This document shows positions 11,701 through 22,441 of a stretch of DNA of 64,000 nucleotides, in pieces. Source of the DNA: Rhizobiales bacterium TMED168. GTDB taxonomy: Bacteria; Pseudomonadota; Alphaproteobacteria; MED-G09. The position numbers were made by a program, and so were the translations under genes. The stretch is taken from contig NHHR02000010.1 of NCBI GenBank assembly GCA_002170885.2, forward strand, positions 1 through 64,000, written 5' to 3'. Under the pieces are notes generated by a model. It searched no databases and was not told the origin of the DNA. It saw nothing but the letters and a program-made list of their open reading frames with translations. The stretch's first letter is position 1, and every line of letters starts with the position of its first letter.

Positions 11701-12960
11701 ATTGGAAGAACTACTACAATTAATATTTTTGATGAAAATGGAACTGAAAGAGCAAGTCACAAGCTTCCTTATGGCTCTCAATTGTTAATTAGTGATGGCG
11801 ATAAGGTCAAAAAAAGCCAAAGATTAGCCCAATGGGATCCCTATACCATTCCAATCATTACTGAAGCAGCAGGTGTTGTCGCTTTTGAAGACCTTGTAGA
11901 TGGGGTTAGTATTGGCGAAGTATCTGATGAGTCTACCGGTATTAGTCAAAAAGTTGTCATTGATTGGAAAAATTCATCAAAAGCTGGTGAACTTAAACCC
12001 TCAATGGTTATCAAGGACTTAGATGATAACGTTGTAACCCTTGAAAATAATAGAGAGGCTAGATATCTAATGTCTGTAGATGCTATTATTTCAGCTAGTG
12101 ATGGAACTAAAGTTGGAGCTGGTGATGTTATTGCTAGAATACCTACTGAAGGTGCAAAAACAAAAGATATTACTGGTGGTTTGCCAAGAGTAGCAGAATT
12201 ATTTGAGGCAAGAAAACCAAAAGACCACGCAATTATTGCAGAAATAACTGGTAAAGTTGAATTCGCTAGAGATTATAAAAATAAAAAGAAGATAGTCATT
12301 CATCCTCTTGATGACACTGAACAAGAGGTAAGTTATTTAATTGCAAAAGGGAAACATATTTCTGTTCAAGATGGCGATACCATTGAAAAAGGCGAATATT
12401 TAATTGATGGAAACCCTGCACCACATGATATTTTATCTATTCTTGGATTAGAGGCCTTAGCAAGCTATTTGGTTAATGAAATTCAGAGTGTTTATCGTCT
12501 TCAGGGTGTTACAATTAATGACAAACATATTGAGGTTATAACAAGACAAATGCTTCAAAAAGTTGAAATTTCAGATCCTGGCGATAGTGCTTTTATCTCC
12601 GGAGAGCAACTTGATAAGCTTGAGGCAGAAGAAATTAATGAAAAATTAATTTCAAAAAAACAACAACCTATTGTCTTTAAGCCCATATTATTGGGTATTA
12701 CCAAAGCATCTCTTCAAACTAGATCATTTATTTCTGCGGCATCTTTCCAAGAAACGACAAGAGTATTGACTGATGCAGCTGTTTATCGAAAATCTGATCA
12801 TTTGATTGGCTTAAAAGAAAATGTAATTGTTGGAAGGCTTATACCTGCAGGAACTGGAAGCTCTATTCGTCGTTTAGAAAATGATGCAGCATTAAGGGAT
12901 GAGGAATTAATTTCAGAAAATGCTAAAAATGCTGAAAAAGAAGAAATAGAAGCAGTATAA
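8800..12960 (+). CDS. rpoC: RNA polymerase beta-prime subunit
   Basis: RpoC carries the catalytic magnesium site. Length is 1386 residues. The N-terminal zinc site has C71, C73, C86 and C89. The active-site loop [12 protein letters not shown] starts at residue 460 with the three catalytic aspartates. The second zinc region (about residues 880-900) contains [12 protein letters not shown]. The start is the ATG at 8800 after AAGAGGATATA. The last codons overlap a terminator-like hairpin (12953-12985) and a promoter follows, so the rpo and str genes look transcriptionally separable. Confidence 0.98.
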   Translation: MNKEVLNLFNQPKSGQTFDHIRIGIASPEKILSWSFGEIKKPETINYRTFKPERDGLFCARIFGPVKDYECLCGKYKRMKFKGIVCEKCGVEVTLSKVRRERMGHIELASPVAHIWFLKSLPSRIGLMLDMMLKDLEKVLYFESYLVLDPGLTPLDNLQLLTEEEYLDAQDEYGVDNFRAEIGAEAIRYLLENIDLDQISEDIRKEIKETKSELKPIKLAKRLKLIEAFRESGNKPEWMIMKVIPVIPPELRPLVPLDGGRFATSDLNDLYRRVINRNNRLRRLMDLRAPDIIIRNEKRMLQESVDALFDNGRRGRVITGTNKRPLKSLSDMLKGKQGRFRQNLLGKRVDYSGRSVIVVGPELKLHQCGLPKKLALELFKPFIYSKLESLGFSSTVKQSRRMVERQTPEVWDILEEVIREHPVLLNRAPTLHRLGIQAFEPVLIEGKAIQLHPLVCAAFNADFDGDQMAVHVPLSLEAQLEARVLMMSTNNILHPASGEPIIVPSQDIVLGLYYLSQMKENEPGEGKSFDSVNELRFALENKSITLHSKINYRLEDNEGSKIIYETTPGRVLISEELPENDNVSFDIVNKLLTKKEISKIIDDVYRHCGQKDTVIFCDHIMKLGFENAFKAGISFGKDDMIIPEEKEKMIEETHSLATEFEQQYIDGFITRGEKYNKVVDAWAKCTDRVENKMMEKISTTSINEETSREYDVNSIYMMAHSGARGSAAQMKQLAGMRGLMAKPSGEIIETPIISNFKEGLNVLEYFNSTHGARKGLADTALKTANSGYLTRRLVDVAQDCIITEEDCGTDEGITMTAVIDSGEEIVPLSQRLLGRVPCEDIIDPGTNEVIAKKGEIIEEYQVPLLDKANLVSVKLRSVLTCNTKRGVCAKCYGRDLARGTPVNIGEAVGVIAAQSIGEPGTQLTMRTFHIGGTAQVMDNSYVESNTNGSVNIENMNILKDSDGRNIVIGRTTTINIFDENGTERASHKLPYGSQLLISDGDKVKKSQRLAQWDPYTIPIITEAAGVVAFEDLVDGVSIGEVSDESTGISQKVVIDWKNSSKAGELKPSMVIKDLDDNVVTLENNREARYLMSVDAIISASDGTKVGAGDVIARIPTEGAKTKDITGGLPRVAELFEARKPKDHAIIAEITGKVEFARDYKNKKKIVIHPLDDTEQEVSYLIAKGKHISVQDGDTIEKGEYLIDGNPAPHDILSILGLEALASYLVNEIQSVYRLQGVTINDKHIEVITRQMLQKVEISDPGDSAFISGEQLDKLEAEEINEKLISKKQQPIVFKPILLGITKASLQTRSFISAASFQETTRVLTDAAVYRKSDHLIGLKENVIVGRLIPAGTGSSIRRLENDAALRDEELISENAKNAEKEEIEAV

Positions 12961-12985
12961 TAAATATAAAAAATACTGTTTTTTT
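12953..12985 (+). terminator. Terminator-like hairpin overlapping the rpoC stop
   Basis: CAGTAT (12953-12958) pairs with ATACTG (12973-12978), leaving an A-rich 14-base loop, and is followed by seven T residues (12979-12985). This is the layout of an intrinsic terminator. The stem has only 6 bp and is partly A-T, so termination is probably incomplete. It lies immediately before the rpsL promoter. Confidence 0.5.
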
Positions 12986-12986
12986 C

Positions 12987-13015
12987 TTGACTGAAAACAA
13001 ATACAAAGCTACTAA
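12987..13015 (+). promoter_or_regulatory. Sigma-70 promoter of the rpsL operon
   Basis: TTGACT (12987-12992) and TACTAA (13010-13015) are separated by the optimal 17 bases. The expected start of transcription is near 13022, giving a leader of about 110 bases before rpsL. The leader holds a GC-rich patch with CGCG (13059-13062) pairing CGCG (13068-13071), and an 8-bp hairpin ATTCATTA/TAATGAAT (13088-13108) just before the ribosome-binding site. The match is by eye. Confidence 0.7.
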
Positions 13016-13131
13016 GACAACGCTTATGACAGGTCGTAGGAATTTACCTAAACGCTGCCGCGCCATTCGCGAAAATTTTAATTAATTATTCATTATTTTT
13101 TAATGAATAAATTTTATTGGGGAATACAAGT

Positions 13132-13503
13132 ATGCCTACAATTAATCAGTTAGTTCGTAATAGAAGGGCTAATGTTTCAAAAAGGAATAAAGTTCCTGCT
13201 ATGGAAGCCTGTCCTCAAAAAAGAGGTGTTTGCACTCGTGTTTATACAACGACACCCAAGAAACCAAATTCCGCTCTAAGAAAGGTAGCCAGAGTTAGGC
13301 TTACTAATGGTTTCGAGGTTACTAGCTATATTCCTGGCGAAGGTCACAATCTTCAAGAACATTCTGTAGTTCTTATAAGGGGTGGAAGAGTAAAGGATCT
13401 CCCTGGAGTAAGATATCATGTATTAAGAGGTGTTCTTGACACTCAAGGAGTATCTGAGCGTAAGCAAAGAAGATCTAAATATGGAACTAAAAGACCAAAA
13501 TAA
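13132..13503 (+). CDS. rpsL: 30S ribosomal protein S12
   Basis: S12 lines the decoding centre of the small subunit. The start is the ATG at 13132 ([10 protein letters not shown], the invariant family start), preceded by TTGGGGAAT; an in-frame TTG at 13117 overlaps that ribosome-binding site and is rejected. Length is 123 residues. The decoding loop [13 protein letters not shown] is of the streptomycin-sensitive type. It is the first gene of the str operon, behind its own promoter. Confidence 0.97.
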   Translation: MPTINQLVRNRRANVSKRNKVPAMEACPQKRGVCTRVYTTTPKKPNSALRKVARVRLTNGFEVTSYIPGEGHNLQEHSVVLIRGGRVKDLPGVRYHVLRGVLDTQGVSERKQRRSKYGTKRPK

Positions 13504-13518
13504 TTAAAGAGGGATAAA

Positions 13519-13989
13519 ATGTCCAGAAGACATAAAGCTGAAAAAAGAGAAATATTTCCTGATCCAAAATTTAATGACGAAGTTATTTCTAAATTTATGA
13601 ACAATCTTATGATAGATGGAAAAAAATCTGTTGCTGAAAAAATTGTTTATGGAGCTTTTGACAATATTGAGAGTAAGTTAAAAATAGATCCTGTTAAAGT
13701 TTTTCATGATGCCATCGATAACGTAATGCCTTCTGTAGAGGTGAGGTCAAGAAGAGTTGGCGGAGCTACTTACCAAGTACCTGTAGAAGTTAGATCTGAG
13801 AGAAGAAAGGCCCTTGCAATTAGATGGATTATTTCTGCTGCCCGTTCAAGAGGTGAAGATACCATGGGTGAAAAGTTATCTTCTGAAATAATTGATGCTT
13901 CAAATAATAGGGGTGCATCTGTAAAAAAACGTGAGGATACTCACAAAATGGCTGAAGCTAATAGAGCTTTTTCACATTATCGTTGGTAA
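13519..13989 (+). CDS. rpsG: 30S ribosomal protein S7
   Basis: S7 nucleates folding of the 3' domain of 16S rRNA and contacts E-site tRNA. The 156-residue length is normal. The sequence has the family features [10 protein letters not shown] at the start, [19 protein letters not shown] near residues 76-94 and [15 protein letters not shown] at the end. The start has GAGGG upstream. It lies 15 bases after rpsL and 16 bases before fusA. Confidence 0.97.
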   Translation: MSRRHKAEKREIFPDPKFNDEVISKFMNNLMIDGKKSVAEKIVYGAFDNIESKLKIDPVKVFHDAIDNVMPSVEVRSRRVGGATYQVPVEVRSERRKALAIRWIISAARSRGEDTMGEKLSSEIIDASNNRGASVKKREDTHKMAEANRAFSHYRW

Positions 13990-14005
13990 TAAATATAGGG
14001 TTATT

Positions 14006-16081
14006 ATGGCACGTAAAACAAAATTATCTGACTATAGAAATATTGGAATAATGGCTCATATTGACGCTGGTAAAACAACCACCACTGAAAGAATTTTATA
14101 TTACACTGGAAAAAGTTATAAAATCGGCGAGGTTCATGATGGTGCCGCCACTATGGACTGGATGGAGCAAGAGCAAGAGAGGGGAATTACTATTACCTCA
14201 GCAGCAACTACATGTTTTTGGAATGATAAACGAATTAATATTATTGATACACCTGGGCACGTTGATTTTACAATAGAAGTTGAGAGATCTCTTAGAGTTC
14301 TTGATGGTGCTGTTGCGGTTTTTGACTCAGTAGCTGGTGTTGAGCCTCAATCTGAAACTGTTTGGAGACAAGCCAACAAATATAACGTACCTAGAATGTG
14401 CTTTGTAAATAAAATGGATAGGATCGGTGCCGACTTCTTTCGCTGTGTTGAAATGATTAAAGATAGACTTGGTTCAATACCATTGGTAATGCAGTTACCC
14501 ATTGGATCTGAAAGTAATTATGAGGGTTTAATCGATCTTGTTATTATGAAAGAAGTAATCTGGAAAGAGGAGTCTCTTGGGGCAGAATTTGAATATAAGG
14601 AGATCAGAGATGATCTTAAAGAGCAAGCAGAGAAGTATAGGTCTGAACTTATTGAAAGCGCTGTTGAGCAGGATGATGATGTTATGGAACAGTACTTAGA
14701 TGGAAATGAACCTGATACCGAGACAATAAAAAGATGCATTCGTAAGGGTGTATTAAATCAATCGTTTGTTCCTGTCCTAAATGGAACTGCCTTTAAAAAC
14801 AAAGGTGTTCAACCTCTACTTGATGCAGTAGTTGATTTTATGCCATCTCCTATTGATGTTGAGGCAATCAAAGGAATAAATCCTGACACTGAAGAGGAAA
14901 TGAAAAGAGAATCTTCTGATGAAGAACCTTTATCGCTATTGGCCTTTAAGGTTATGAATGATCCATTTGTTGGTAATCTTACATTTGCAAGAATTTATTC
15001 AGGTGTTTTAGAGACAGGCCAAACCCTTGTTAATACAGTAAAAAATAAAAAAGAAAGAATTGGTAGAATGCTTGAAATGCACTCTAATTCGAGAGAGGAT
15101 ATAAAAGAAGCGCGTGCAGGTGATATCGTTGCATTGGTTGGTTTGAAAGATACTACAACCGGAGACACTCTATGTGGTGATGATAATCAAATTATTCTTG
15201 AAAGGATGGAATTTCCTGAACCAGTTATTGAAGTTGCAGTTGAACCAAAAACAAAAGCTGACCAAGAAAAGATGGGCTTAGCTCTTTCTAGGTTAGCGAA
15301 AGAAGATCCCTCATTTAGAGTTTCTTCAGATAATGAGTCTGGTCAAACAGTAATTAGTGGAATGGGTGAGCTTCATCTTGATATTTTAGTAGATAGAATG
15401 AAGAGAGAATTTAAGGTAGAGGCAAACGTTGGAGCCCCTCAAGTTGCTTATCGTGAAACCTTTTCTAAAGAAGCTGAAATTGACTATACCCATAAAAAAC
15501 AAAGTGGTGGAGCAGGTCAATTTGCGAGATTGAAAATTATTATTACCCCAAATCAACCTGGTGAAGGTTATAATTTTACTAGCGAGATAGTAGGTGGATC
15601 CATTCCTAAAGAATATATACCTGGAGTTGAAAAAGGTATTGAGAGTGTTAAGGATACAGGAGCTCTTGCGGGATTTCCAATTATAGATTTTAATGTGCGA
15701 CTTGTTGATGGTGCCTATCATGACGTTGACTCAAGTGTAATGGCTTTTGAAATTGCTGCTCGTGCTGCATTTAGAGAGGTCTGTCGAGACGCCGGTATAA
15801 AATTACTTGAACCAATGATGAAAGTTGAAGTTGTAACTCCCGAAGAGCATTTAGGTGACATTATTGGTGATTTAAACAGTAGAAGAGGCCAAATATCAGG
15901 TACAGAAACAAGAGGACCTTCTACCGTTATTGACTCAATGGTTCCATTGGCCAATATGTTTGGCTACGTTAATACACTTAGGTCTATGTCTCAAGGAAGG
16001 GCAGTATTTACAATGCTTTTCGATCATTATCAAGAGGTCCCAAAAGCAGTTTCAGAAGAGGTAATAGCTAAGCTAGCTTAG
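14006..16081 (+). CDS. fusA: Elongation factor G
   Basis: EF-G is the GTPase that drives translocation. It has 691 residues. The P-loop AHIDAGKTT is at residues 17-25, DTPGHVDF follows in the G domain, and domain IV contains [15 protein letters not shown]. The start is the ATG at 14006 ([12 protein letters not shown]), not the frame opening inside rpsG. It is followed after 17 bases by rpsJ, with no tuf gene between them, unlike the usual rpsL-rpsG-fusA-tuf order. Confidence 0.98.
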   Translation: MARKTKLSDYRNIGIMAHIDAGKTTTTERILYYTGKSYKIGEVHDGAATMDWMEQEQERGITITSAATTCFWNDKRINIIDTPGHVDFTIEVERSLRVLDGAVAVFDSVAGVEPQSETVWRQANKYNVPRMCFVNKMDRIGADFFRCVEMIKDRLGSIPLVMQLPIGSESNYEGLIDLVIMKEVIWKEESLGAEFEYKEIRDDLKEQAEKYRSELIESAVEQDDDVMEQYLDGNEPDTETIKRCIRKGVLNQSFVPVLNGTAFKNKGVQPLLDAVVDFMPSPIDVEAIKGINPDTEEEMKRESSDEEPLSLLAFKVMNDPFVGNLTFARIYSGVLETGQTLVNTVKNKKERIGRMLEMHSNSREDIKEARAGDIVALVGLKDTTTGDTLCGDDNQIILERMEFPEPVIEVAVEPKTKADQEKMGLALSRLAKEDPSFRVSSDNESGQTVISGMGELHLDILVDRMKREFKVEANVGAPQVAYRETFSKEAEIDYTHKKQSGGAGQFARLKIIITPNQPGEGYNFTSEIVGGSIPKEYIPGVEKGIESVKDTGALAGFPIIDFNVRLVDGAYHDVDSSVMAFEIAARAAFREVCRDAGIKLLEPMMKVEVVTPEEHLGDIIGDLNSRRGQISGTETRGPSTVIDSMVPLANMFGYVNTLRSMSQGRAVFTMLFDHYQEVPKAVSEEVIAKLA

Positions 16082-16098
16082 TTATATAAGGTAAATTA

Positions 16099-16407
16099 AT
16101 GAAAGATCAAAATATAAGAATTAGATTGAAAGCGTATGATCATAGAACACTAGACACATCTGCAAAAGAGATTCTTGATACTGCTAAAAGAACAGGAGCG
16201 GATGTTCGAGGCCCAATACCATTACCTACTCGTATAGAAAAATTTACTGTTTTAAAAGGTCCTCATATTGATAAAAAAAGTAGAGAGCAATTTGAAATAA
16301 GAACTCACAAACGTTTAATGGATATAATTGATCCAACTCCTCAAACAGTTGATGCTTTAATGAAGCTAGACTTAGCTGCAGGGGTTGATGTTGAGATTAA
16401 ACTTTAG
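16099..16407 (+). CDS. rpsJ: 30S ribosomal protein S10
   Basis: S10 is part of the small-subunit head and, as NusE, of antitermination complexes. Length is 102 residues. Signatures include [11 protein letters not shown] near the start and [15 protein letters not shown] in the middle. It opens the S10 gene block directly after fusA, with AAGGTAAA as ribosome-binding site and no promoter visible in the 17-base gap, so the str and S10 blocks are probably transcribed together. Confidence 0.97.
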   Translation: MKDQNIRIRLKAYDHRTLDTSAKEILDTAKRTGADVRGPIPLPTRIEKFTVLKGPHIDKKSREQFEIRTHKRLMDIIDPTPQTVDALMKLDLAAGVDVEIKL

Positions 16408-16417
16408 GATTTAGGCA

Positions 16418-17176
16418 ATGAGAACTGGATTAATATGTAAAAAATTAGGCATGAGTAGATTATATACTGAAGAAGGTATTCATATACCTGTTACAATTCT
16501 TCATTTAGATAATTGTCATGTAATTTCTACTAAAACAAAAGAAAAAGACGGTTATACATCTGTTCAACTAGGTGTTGGAAATACAAATGATAAGAATGTT
16601 ACTGCTCCTATGAAGGGCCATTTTAAAAAAAATAATATTAATGCAAAGGTAAAACTTTCTGAATTCCGCGTTACAGAAGAAAACTTGCTTGAAAATGGTT
16701 CTGAATTATCAGCATCTCATTTTGTTGATGGACAATTTATTGATGTATCAGGTGTCTCAATTGGCAAAGGTTTTGCCGGCGCAATGAAAAGACATAATTT
16801 TGGCGGTTTAAGGGCCTCACATGGTGTTTCAATCAGTCACAGAAGCCATGGGTCTACTGGACAATGCCAAGATCCAGGTAAGGTTTTCAAAGGAAAAAAA
16901 ATGGCAGGCCATATGGGAGCTGCCAATGTAACTATTCAGAATTTAAAAGTTGTAAAGACTCAATCTGATGATGGTTATATCTATGTTAAGGGAGCTATTC
17001 CTGGACCAAAAGGTAGTTGGGTATTACTAAAAGATGCAATCAAGAAATCATTACCTAGTGAAATTCCCCTTCCAGCAGGCTTAAAAAATATTAAAGAAGA
17101 AATTAATTCAGATGTAACTGATGATAAGGAGGATATTATTTCTTCTGAAGGTGTTGGAGATTCAAATGAAAGTTAA
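16418..17176 (+). CDS. rplC: 50S ribosomal protein L3 with an acidic tail
   Basis: L3 helps assemble the peptidyl-transferase centre. The core matches the family, with [16 protein letters not shown] at the start and [20 protein letters not shown] in the central loop. Length is 252 residues. The last 28 residues or so (from about 225) are an acidic low-complexity tail rich in Glu, Asp and Ser, beyond the usual end of the protein. Its 3' end overlaps the start of rplD by 11 bases. Confidence 0.96.
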   Translation: MRTGLICKKLGMSRLYTEEGIHIPVTILHLDNCHVISTKTKEKDGYTSVQLGVGNTNDKNVTAPMKGHFKKNNINAKVKLSEFRVTEENLLENGSELSASHFVDGQFIDVSGVSIGKGFAGAMKRHNFGGLRASHGVSISHRSHGSTGQCQDPGKVFKGKKMAGHMGAANVTIQNLKVVKTQSDDGYIYVKGAIPGPKGSWVLLKDAIKKSLPSEIPLPAGLKNIKEEINSDVTDDKEDIISSEGVGDSNES

Positions 17177-17786
17177 TGTAATTAGTTTTAGCACTGATAA
17201 AAAATCCTCCCAAGAGCTTAATGATAATATTTATGGTCTTGATCCAAGGAGCGATATACTCCATAGAGTTGTAACTTGGCAATTAGCTAAAAGAAGATCT
17301 GGAACCCATAAGACTAAGGAGCGCGGTGAAATAAAAGGAAGTACAAAAAAAATAATGAATCAAAAAGGCTCAGGTGGTGCAAGGCATAGTACAAGAAAGC
17401 CTAATATTTTTAGGGGCGGTGGAGTAGTTTTTGGCCCTAAGCCGAGAGATTATTCTACAAAACTTCCAAAAAAAATAAGATCATTAGGTCTAAAACATGC
17501 ACTTTCTTCAAAACTAAAAAATGATGAGCTTATTATTTTAGATGAAGCAAAACTTTCATCACCTAAAACAAAAGATTTTTTATCAAAAGTAAGAAAATTA
17601 AAAATAGAAAACGCCTTATTTATTGACTCAGATGATTTTGATAAAAATTTTGAACTTGCAATTAAAAATATTAAAGGTCTCGAGCTTATTAATATAAAAG
17701 GAATTAATGTTTATGATATTCTTCGTAAAGAGAAATTAGTTTTAACAAAAAACTCTATTAAAATGTTAGATGAGAGGCTTCAATGA
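17166..17786 (+). CDS. rplD: 50S ribosomal protein L4
   Basis: L4 lines the nascent-peptide tunnel and in some bacteria represses the S10 operon. The start is the ATG at 17166 ([13 protein letters not shown]), inside the rplC end with an 11-base overlap, giving 206 residues. The extended-loop region contains [20 protein letters not shown] and [20 protein letters not shown]. It overlaps rplW by 4 bases (ATGA), which indicates translational coupling. Confidence 0.95.
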   Translation: MKVNVISFSTDKKSSQELNDNIYGLDPRSDILHRVVTWQLAKRRSGTHKTKERGEIKGSTKKIMNQKGSGGARHSTRKPNIFRGGGVVFGPKPRDYSTKLPKKIRSLGLKHALSSKLKNDELIILDEAKLSSPKTKDFLSKVRKLKIENALFIDSDDFDKNFELAIKNIKGLELINIKGINVYDILRKEKLVLTKNSIKMLDERLQ

Positions 17787-18076
17787 GTGAAAAGAATTTC
17801 TTTGATATTTTAGTGAGCCCAGTAGTAACTGAAAAATCTTCTATGCTTTCAGAGAGTAATAAAGTTGTTTTTAAAGTTAGTATGCAATCCTCAAAGCAAG
17901 ATATTAAAAAAAGCATTGAGTCATTGTTTAAAGTTAAAGTTAAATCAGTAAATACACTTAGACGTAAAGGTAAATCAACTAATTTTAAAAATATTAAAGG
18001 CAAAAGAAAAGATTTCAAACATGCAATTATAACACTTGAAGACGGTCAATCTATTGACGTTATGGGCGGGGTATAA
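17783..18076 (+). CDS. rplW: 50S ribosomal protein L23
   Basis: L23 sits at the tunnel exit and docks trigger factor and SRP. Length is 97 residues. The family start FDILVSPVVTEKSSML and the motif VKVKSVNTLRRKGK are present. It overlaps rplD by 4 bases and ends 3 bases before rplB. Confidence 0.95.
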   Translation: MSEKNFFDILVSPVVTEKSSMLSESNKVVFKVSMQSSKQDIKKSIESLFKVKVKSVNTLRRKGKSTNFKNIKGKRKDFKHAIITLEDGQSIDVMGGV

Positions 18077-18079
18077 ATT

Positions 18080-18919
18080 ATGGCTTTAAAAACTTATAAA
18101 CCTACAAGTCCCGGTCAAAGAGGTCTAGTTTTAGTTGATAAATCTCATTTATCATCAGAACGTCCTATTAAGTCACTTACCGAGGGCTTAACTAGCTCTG
18201 GTGGAAGAAACAACAAAGGAAGAATGACCGCTAGAAGAAGAGGCGGAGGACATAAAAGGCTATATCGAAAAATTGATTTTAAAAGAAATAAGATTGATGT
18301 ATTCGCAACGGTTGAAAGACTTGAGTATGACCCTAATCGTTCAGCTTTTATAGCTCTTATTAAATATGATGATGGTGAACTAAGTTATATTATTGCCCCA
18401 CAAAGACTTAATGTTGGTGATAAAGTTATATCTAGTGATAAAGCTGATATTAAGCCAGGAAATACAATGCCAATGAAAAAAATGCCCATAGGTACAATCA
18501 TTCATAATATAGAAATGAAACCCGGAAAGGGAGCACAAATGACAAGGTCTGCTGGAACTTTCGCTCAATTAGTTGGCAGAGATCAGGGTATGGCTATTTT
18601 GAAGTTAACTTCAGGTGAACAAAGACTTGTTCCAGATGTTTGTAAGGCTACTATCGGTGCTGTTTCAAATCCTGATAATTCAAATACAAAATTAGCTAAA
18701 GCTGGAAGAAATAGGTGGAAGGGAAAAAGACCATCTGTTAGAGGAGTAGTAATGAATCCTGTTGATCATCCACATGGTGGGGGTGAGGGTAAAACCTCTG
18801 GAGGTCGTCACCCTGTTACGCCATGGGGCGTACCAACTAAGGGCAAGAAAACACGTTCAAATAAAAGTTCTGATAAATTTATTGTTAGAACACGTCATCA
18901 AAGGAAAAAAAGAAGGTAA
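18080..18919 (+). CDS. rplB: 50S ribosomal protein L2
   Basis: L2 is needed for subunit joining and peptidyl-transferase activity. Length is 279 residues. It starts [15 protein letters not shown] and has the signature [18 protein letters not shown] near residues 218-235, including the conserved histidine, followed by a basic C-terminus. It is followed 2 bases later by rpsS. Confidence 0.98.
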   Translation: MALKTYKPTSPGQRGLVLVDKSHLSSERPIKSLTEGLTSSGGRNNKGRMTARRRGGGHKRLYRKIDFKRNKIDVFATVERLEYDPNRSAFIALIKYDDGELSYIIAPQRLNVGDKVISSDKADIKPGNTMPMKKMPIGTIIHNIEMKPGKGAQMTRSAGTFAQLVGRDQGMAILKLTSGEQRLVPDVCKATIGAVSNPDNSNTKLAKAGRNRWKGKRPSVRGVVMNPVDHPHGGGEGKTSGGRHPVTPWGVPTKGKKTRSNKSSDKFIVRTRHQRKKRR

Positions 18920-18921
18920 AT

Positions 18922-19200
18922 ATGGCTAGATCAGTTTGGAAAGGTCCTTTTGTGGATCAATATATTTTAAAAAAAGCAGAAGCCGCAAGAGAGTCCGGTC
19001 GTAAAGATGTTATCAAGATTTGGAGCAGAAGATCCACAATTTTGCCTCAATTTGTGGGGCTTAATTTTGGGGTTTATAATGGGCAAAAATTTATACCTGT
19101 TTTAGTTTCTGAGGATATGGTTGGTCATAAGTTTGGTGAATTTTCTCCTACAAGAACTTATTATGGGCATACTGCAGATAAGACAGCAAAGAGAACTTAA
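18922..19200 (+). CDS. rpsS: 30S ribosomal protein S19
   Basis: S19 lies in the head of the small subunit with S13. It has 92 residues, starts [18 protein letters not shown] and carries [16 protein letters not shown] toward the C-terminus, as expected. It lies between rplB and rplV with 2-base gaps on each side. Confidence 0.97.
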   Translation: MARSVWKGPFVDQYILKKAEAARESGRKDVIKIWSRRSTILPQFVGLNFGVYNGQKFIPVLVSEDMVGHKFGEFSPTRTYYGHTADKTAKRT

Positions 19201-19202
19201 TA

Positions 19203-19589
19203 ATGAGTAATATTGATAAATTAGATATGAGTAAGGGTCCTTCATCTAAAGCAATTGCTAAGATGCTTAGGACTAGTCCAATTAAATTAAATGATACTGT
19301 TAAAAGTATTAGAGGAAAAAAGGTTGGTGATGCTTTATCATATTTAGAATTTTCTACAAAAAGAATTTCAAACGAAGCAAAAAAGGTTCTTGAGAGTGCA
19401 ATAGCAAATGCAGAAAATAATCATAATTTAGATATAGATAAACTTTATGTTGATGAGGCTTACGTTGGAAAAAATCTTGTTATGAAAAGGTTTAGACCTA
19501 GAGCAAGAGGAAGGACTGGGAAAATTCTTAAACCTTTTAGTCAGCTTACAATAATTTTACGAGAAAAAGCTGCAGGAGAAAAAAAATAA
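19203..19589 (+). CDS. rplV: 50S ribosomal protein L22
   Basis: L22 lines the nascent-peptide tunnel with a long beta-hairpin. It has 128 residues: an N-terminal extension of about 15 residues, then [20 protein letters not shown], and the hairpin region [17 protein letters not shown]. It overlaps the start of rpsC by one base (TAATG). Confidence 0.95.
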   Translation: MSNIDKLDMSKGPSSKAIAKMLRTSPIKLNDTVKSIRGKKVGDALSYLEFSTKRISNEAKKVLESAIANAENNHNLDIDKLYVDEAYVGKNLVMKRFRPRARGRTGKILKPFSQLTIILREKAAGEKK

Positions 19590-20284
19590 TGGGACAAAAA
19601 GTTAATCCAATTAGTATGCGACTAGGAATTAACCGTACATGGGACTCTAGGTGGTATGCTGGAAAAAATGAATATAGTAAGTTAATTCAAGAAGATATTC
19701 ATATGCGAGAAATGATTTTTAAGGATCTAAAAAATGCAGCTATTGCAAATGTTGTTATAGAAAGACCTCATAAAAAGTGTTTAGTGACAATTCATTCTGG
19801 AAGGCCTGGTTTAATAATTGGCAAAAAAGGTGCAGATATTGAGACTCTAAAGAAAAAATTACAAAAAATTACTCTATCCGATGTTGTTGTTAATATTGTT
19901 GAGGTAAGAAAACCCGAGATTAATGCAACTCTTGTCGCTGAGAATATTGCTCAGCAGCTTGAGAGAAGGATAGGTTTTAGAAGAGCAATGAAAAGAGCTG
20001 TTCAATCAGCTATGCGTCTTGGTGCGCAAGGTATTCGTATTAATTGTGGTGGACGACTTGGTGGTGCAGAAATTGCAAGGACTGAATGGTACAGGGAAGG
20101 TCGTGTTCCACTTCATACCCTAAGATCAGATATAGATTACGGAGTAGCATCTGCTCATACTACTTATGGAATATGCGGTATTAAAGTCTGGATTTTTCTT
20201 GGTGAAATTATGGAAAACAACCCTTTTGCAAAAGAAGAAAAGGGACCCTCACTAGAGAATTCTAATTTTAAGAAGAATAATTAG
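19589..20284 (+). CDS. rpsC: 30S ribosomal protein S3
   Basis: S3 forms part of the mRNA entry helicase. Length is 231 residues. It starts [20 protein letters not shown]. The KH domain has [15 protein letters not shown], and the C-terminal domain contains [20 protein letters not shown]. The last 20 residues or so are Lys/Asn-rich and variable. It is followed 11 bases later by rplP. Confidence 0.97.
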   Translation: MGQKVNPISMRLGINRTWDSRWYAGKNEYSKLIQEDIHMREMIFKDLKNAAIANVVIERPHKKCLVTIHSGRPGLIIGKKGADIETLKKKLQKITLSDVVVNIVEVRKPEINATLVAENIAQQLERRIGFRRAMKRAVQSAMRLGAQGIRINCGGRLGGAEIARTEWYREGRVPLHTLRSDIDYGVASAHTTYGICGIKVWIFLGEIMENNPFAKEEKGPSLENSNFKKNN

Positions 20285-20295
20285 GGATTTAAGTA

Positions 20296-20715
20296 ATGTT
20301 ACAACCAAAGAAAACAAAATTTCGTAAAGCTCATAAGGGAAGAATAAAAGGAAAAGCTAAAGGCGGAACAACTCTCAACTTTGGATCTTATGGTTTGAAA
20401 GCAATTACAGCTGAAAGAGTGACAGCCAGACAAATTGAGGCTGCTAGGCGAGCTATTACAAGGCATATGAAGAGAGCTGGAAGAGTTTGGATTAGAATTT
20501 TCCCTGATGTGCCTGTCTCAAAAAAACCTACCGAAGTAAGGATGGGTAAGGGTAAAGGTACACCAGAGTTTTGGGCTGCAAAAGTTAAACCAGGAAGAAT
20601 AATGTTTGAAATTGACGGGGTTCCTTCTGATATTGCTAAAACAGCATTAGAGCTTGGTTCTTCAAAGCTTCCAGTTTTAACAAAAATTATTACAAGGCCT
20701 GGGGAGTCTATCTAA
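20296..20715 (+). CDS. rplP: 50S ribosomal protein L16
   Basis: L16 positions A-site tRNA near the peptidyl-transferase centre. It has 139 residues. It starts [16 protein letters not shown] and contains [19 protein letters not shown], whose arginine is the residue hydroxylated in some bacteria. One base separates it from rpmC. Confidence 0.97.
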   Translation: MLQPKKTKFRKAHKGRIKGKAKGGTTLNFGSYGLKAITAERVTARQIEAARRAITRHMKRAGRVWIRIFPDVPVSKKPTEVRMGKGKGTPEFWAAKVKPGRIMFEIDGVPSDIAKTALELGSSKLPVLTKIITRPGESI

Positions 20716-20716
20716 A

Positions 20717-20926
20717 ATGGCAAAAAAGAAGAAAGATATTAATGATATGAGTATTGATGAACTTCTAGATTCATTGAATGATCTTAAGAAAGAGGTTTTT
20801 AACATTAATATACAAAAATTAGCAGGTCAATTTGAGGATACATCTCAAATATCAAAAAAGAAAAAAGATATTGCTAGGATAAAAACTATTATGAGTAAGA
20901 ATAAAAAAGAGGTGAGTAATGCCTAA
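20717..20926 (+). CDS. rpmC: 50S ribosomal protein L29
   Basis: L29 is a small two-helix protein near the tunnel exit, next to L23. It has 69 residues and the family pattern [22 protein letters not shown] followed by [13 protein letters not shown]. It overlaps rpsQ by 8 bases. Assignment rests on this helix pattern and on position between rplP and rpsQ. Confidence 0.93.
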   Translation: MAKKKKDINDMSIDELLDSLNDLKKEVFNINIQKLAGQFEDTSQISKKKKDIARIKTIMSKNKKEVSNA

Positions 20927-21149
20927 AAGAATTTTAAAAGGTGTAGTTGTCAGTGACAAAGCGGATAAGACAATAACAGTTTTGGTTGAAAGAAGATTCA
21001 CTGATCCATTGTTTAAAAAAACTGTTAGAAGCTCCAAAAAATATATGACACACGACGAAGATAATAAATTTAAAGTTGGTGATTTAGTTCAAATTAGAGA
21101 ATGTAAACCACTCTCTAAATCTAAGACTTGGGAAGTAATTAACGATTAG
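20919..21149 (+). CDS. rpsQ: 30S ribosomal protein S17
   Basis: S17 is an OB-fold protein that binds 16S rRNA early in assembly. It has 76 residues. It starts [19 protein letters not shown] and carries [20 protein letters not shown]. Its start lies inside rpmC (8-base overlap), with GAGGTGAGTA as ribosome-binding site. Confidence 0.96.
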   Translation: MPKRILKGVVVSDKADKTITVLVERRFTDPLFKKTVRSSKKYMTHDEDNKFKVGDLVQIRECKPLSKSKTWEVIND

Positions 21150-21169
21150 TTTTTATTAAGGTTTTTGAT

Positions 21170-21538
21170 ATGATACAGATGCAAACAAAGTTAGATGTTG
21201 CTGATAATTCAGGTGCTAAACAAGTCCAATGTATTAAAGTTCTTGGTGGCTCAAAAAGAAGAACTGCTTCTATTGGAGATATAATTGTTGTTTCTGTAAA
21301 AGAAGCTATTCCGCGTGGTAAAGTAAAAAAAGGTGAAGTCTTAAAAGCAGTTATTGTTAGGACAAAAAAAGAAATACGTCGTAGTGATGGAAGCGCTATT
21401 AGATTTGATACAAATGCCGCTGTTCTCGTAAATGCGAATGGTGAGCCTCTTGGTACTCGTATCTTTGGGCCTGTTACTAGAGAGCTTCGTAGTAAAAAAC
21501 TAATGAAAATTGTCTCATTAGCCCCGGAGGTTATATAA
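21170..21538 (+). CDS. rplN: 50S ribosomal protein L14
   Basis: L14 forms an intersubunit bridge with 16S rRNA. It has the usual 122 residues. It starts [20 protein letters not shown] and ends with [16 protein letters not shown]. It overlaps rplX by one base. It is the first gene of the classical spc block, which continues here without a separate promoter that I can see. Confidence 0.97.
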   Translation: MIQMQTKLDVADNSGAKQVQCIKVLGGSKRRTASIGDIIVVSVKEAIPRGKVKKGEVLKAVIVRTKKEIRRSDGSAIRFDTNAAVLVNANGEPLGTRIFGPVTRELRSKKLMKIVSLAPEVI

Positions 21539-21858
21539 TGGCAGCAAAAATTAAAAAAGGAGATAAAGTTTTTATTGTTTCTGGAAAAGATAAAGGTAAA
21601 GAAGGTGAGGTTACCAAAATAATTAAAACTATAACAAACCAAGACAAGGCTCTTGTTCAAGGTATAAATCTTGTAAAAAGACACAGGAAACCTTCACAGG
21701 ATAATCCCGGCGGAATCATATCGGAAGAAAGACCAATACAAATATCAAATCTAATGATTGTTGATCCTAAAACAAAAAAACCAACGAGAGTAGGTTTTAA
21801 ATTTGATAAAAAAGGAAATAAGGTTCGTTTTTCTAAAAAATCTGGAGAGGTTATATAG
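21538..21858 (+). CDS. rplX: 50S ribosomal protein L24
   Basis: L24 starts assembly of the large subunit. It has 106 residues. The KOW motif KKGDKVFIVSGKDKGKEGEV is near the N-terminus, followed by QDNPGGIISEERPIQISNLM. It overlaps rplN by one base and abuts rplE. Confidence 0.96.
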   Translation: MAAKIKKGDKVFIVSGKDKGKEGEVTKIIKTITNQDKALVQGINLVKRHRKPSQDNPGGIISEERPIQISNLMIVDPKTKKPTRVGFKFDKKGNKVRFSKKSGEVI

Positions 21859-22425
21859 ATGGCTGAAGATTTAAATTATACACCAAGGCTACAGCAGCAA
21901 TATAATGAAGTTATTCAAAAGGAATTGTTGTCGAATTTAAATTTGAAAAATATTTTTGAAGTTCCAAAAATTTCAAAAATTGTAATAAATATTGGTGCAG
22001 GTAGTGAGTCTGTTTCAGATAGCAAAAAGGTTAATGATGCATCTTTATCTCTTGAATTAATAACTGGTCAAAAACCAGTTAAGACAATAGCAAAAAAAGC
22101 TATTGCTGGTTTTAAATTACGCGAAGGAATGGCTGTAGGAGCAAAAGTAACTTTAAGAAAAGCTCAAATGTATGAATTTATTGATAGATTAATTAATATT
22201 GCTCTACCAAGGGTAAGGGATTTTGATGGTTTGAGTCCAAAAAGTTTTGACGGTAACGGTAATTATGCTTTTGGAATTAAAGAACATCTAATTTTTCCTG
22301 AAATAAATTATGAATCAGTTACAGAAATTTGGGGTATGGATATTATTATAAATACTACAGCAAAAAATGATGAACAGGCTCTTGCTTTACTGCAGAGCTT
22401 TAATTTTCCAATAAAAGTGAAATAA
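21859..22425 (+). CDS. rplE: 50S ribosomal protein L5
   Basis: L5 binds 5S rRNA and bridges to the small-subunit head. It has 188 residues. The P-site loop region [20 protein letters not shown] and [15 protein letters not shown] are conserved. It starts immediately after the rplX stop and is followed 16 bases later by rpsN. Confidence 0.97.
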   Translation: MAEDLNYTPRLQQQYNEVIQKELLSNLNLKNIFEVPKISKIVINIGAGSESVSDSKKVNDASLSLELITGQKPVKTIAKKAIAGFKLREGMAVGAKVTLRKAQMYEFIDRLINIALPRVRDFDGLSPKSFDGNGNYAFGIKEHLIFPEINYESVTEIWGMDIIINTTAKNDEQALALLQSFNFPIKVK

Positions 22426-22441
22426 GGTAAGGGTAAAATAT

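Noticed and set aside
21139..21684. 181-residue antisense frame over rplN-rplX
   Set aside because: It is a shadow of two certain ribosomal genes and has no ribosome-binding site.
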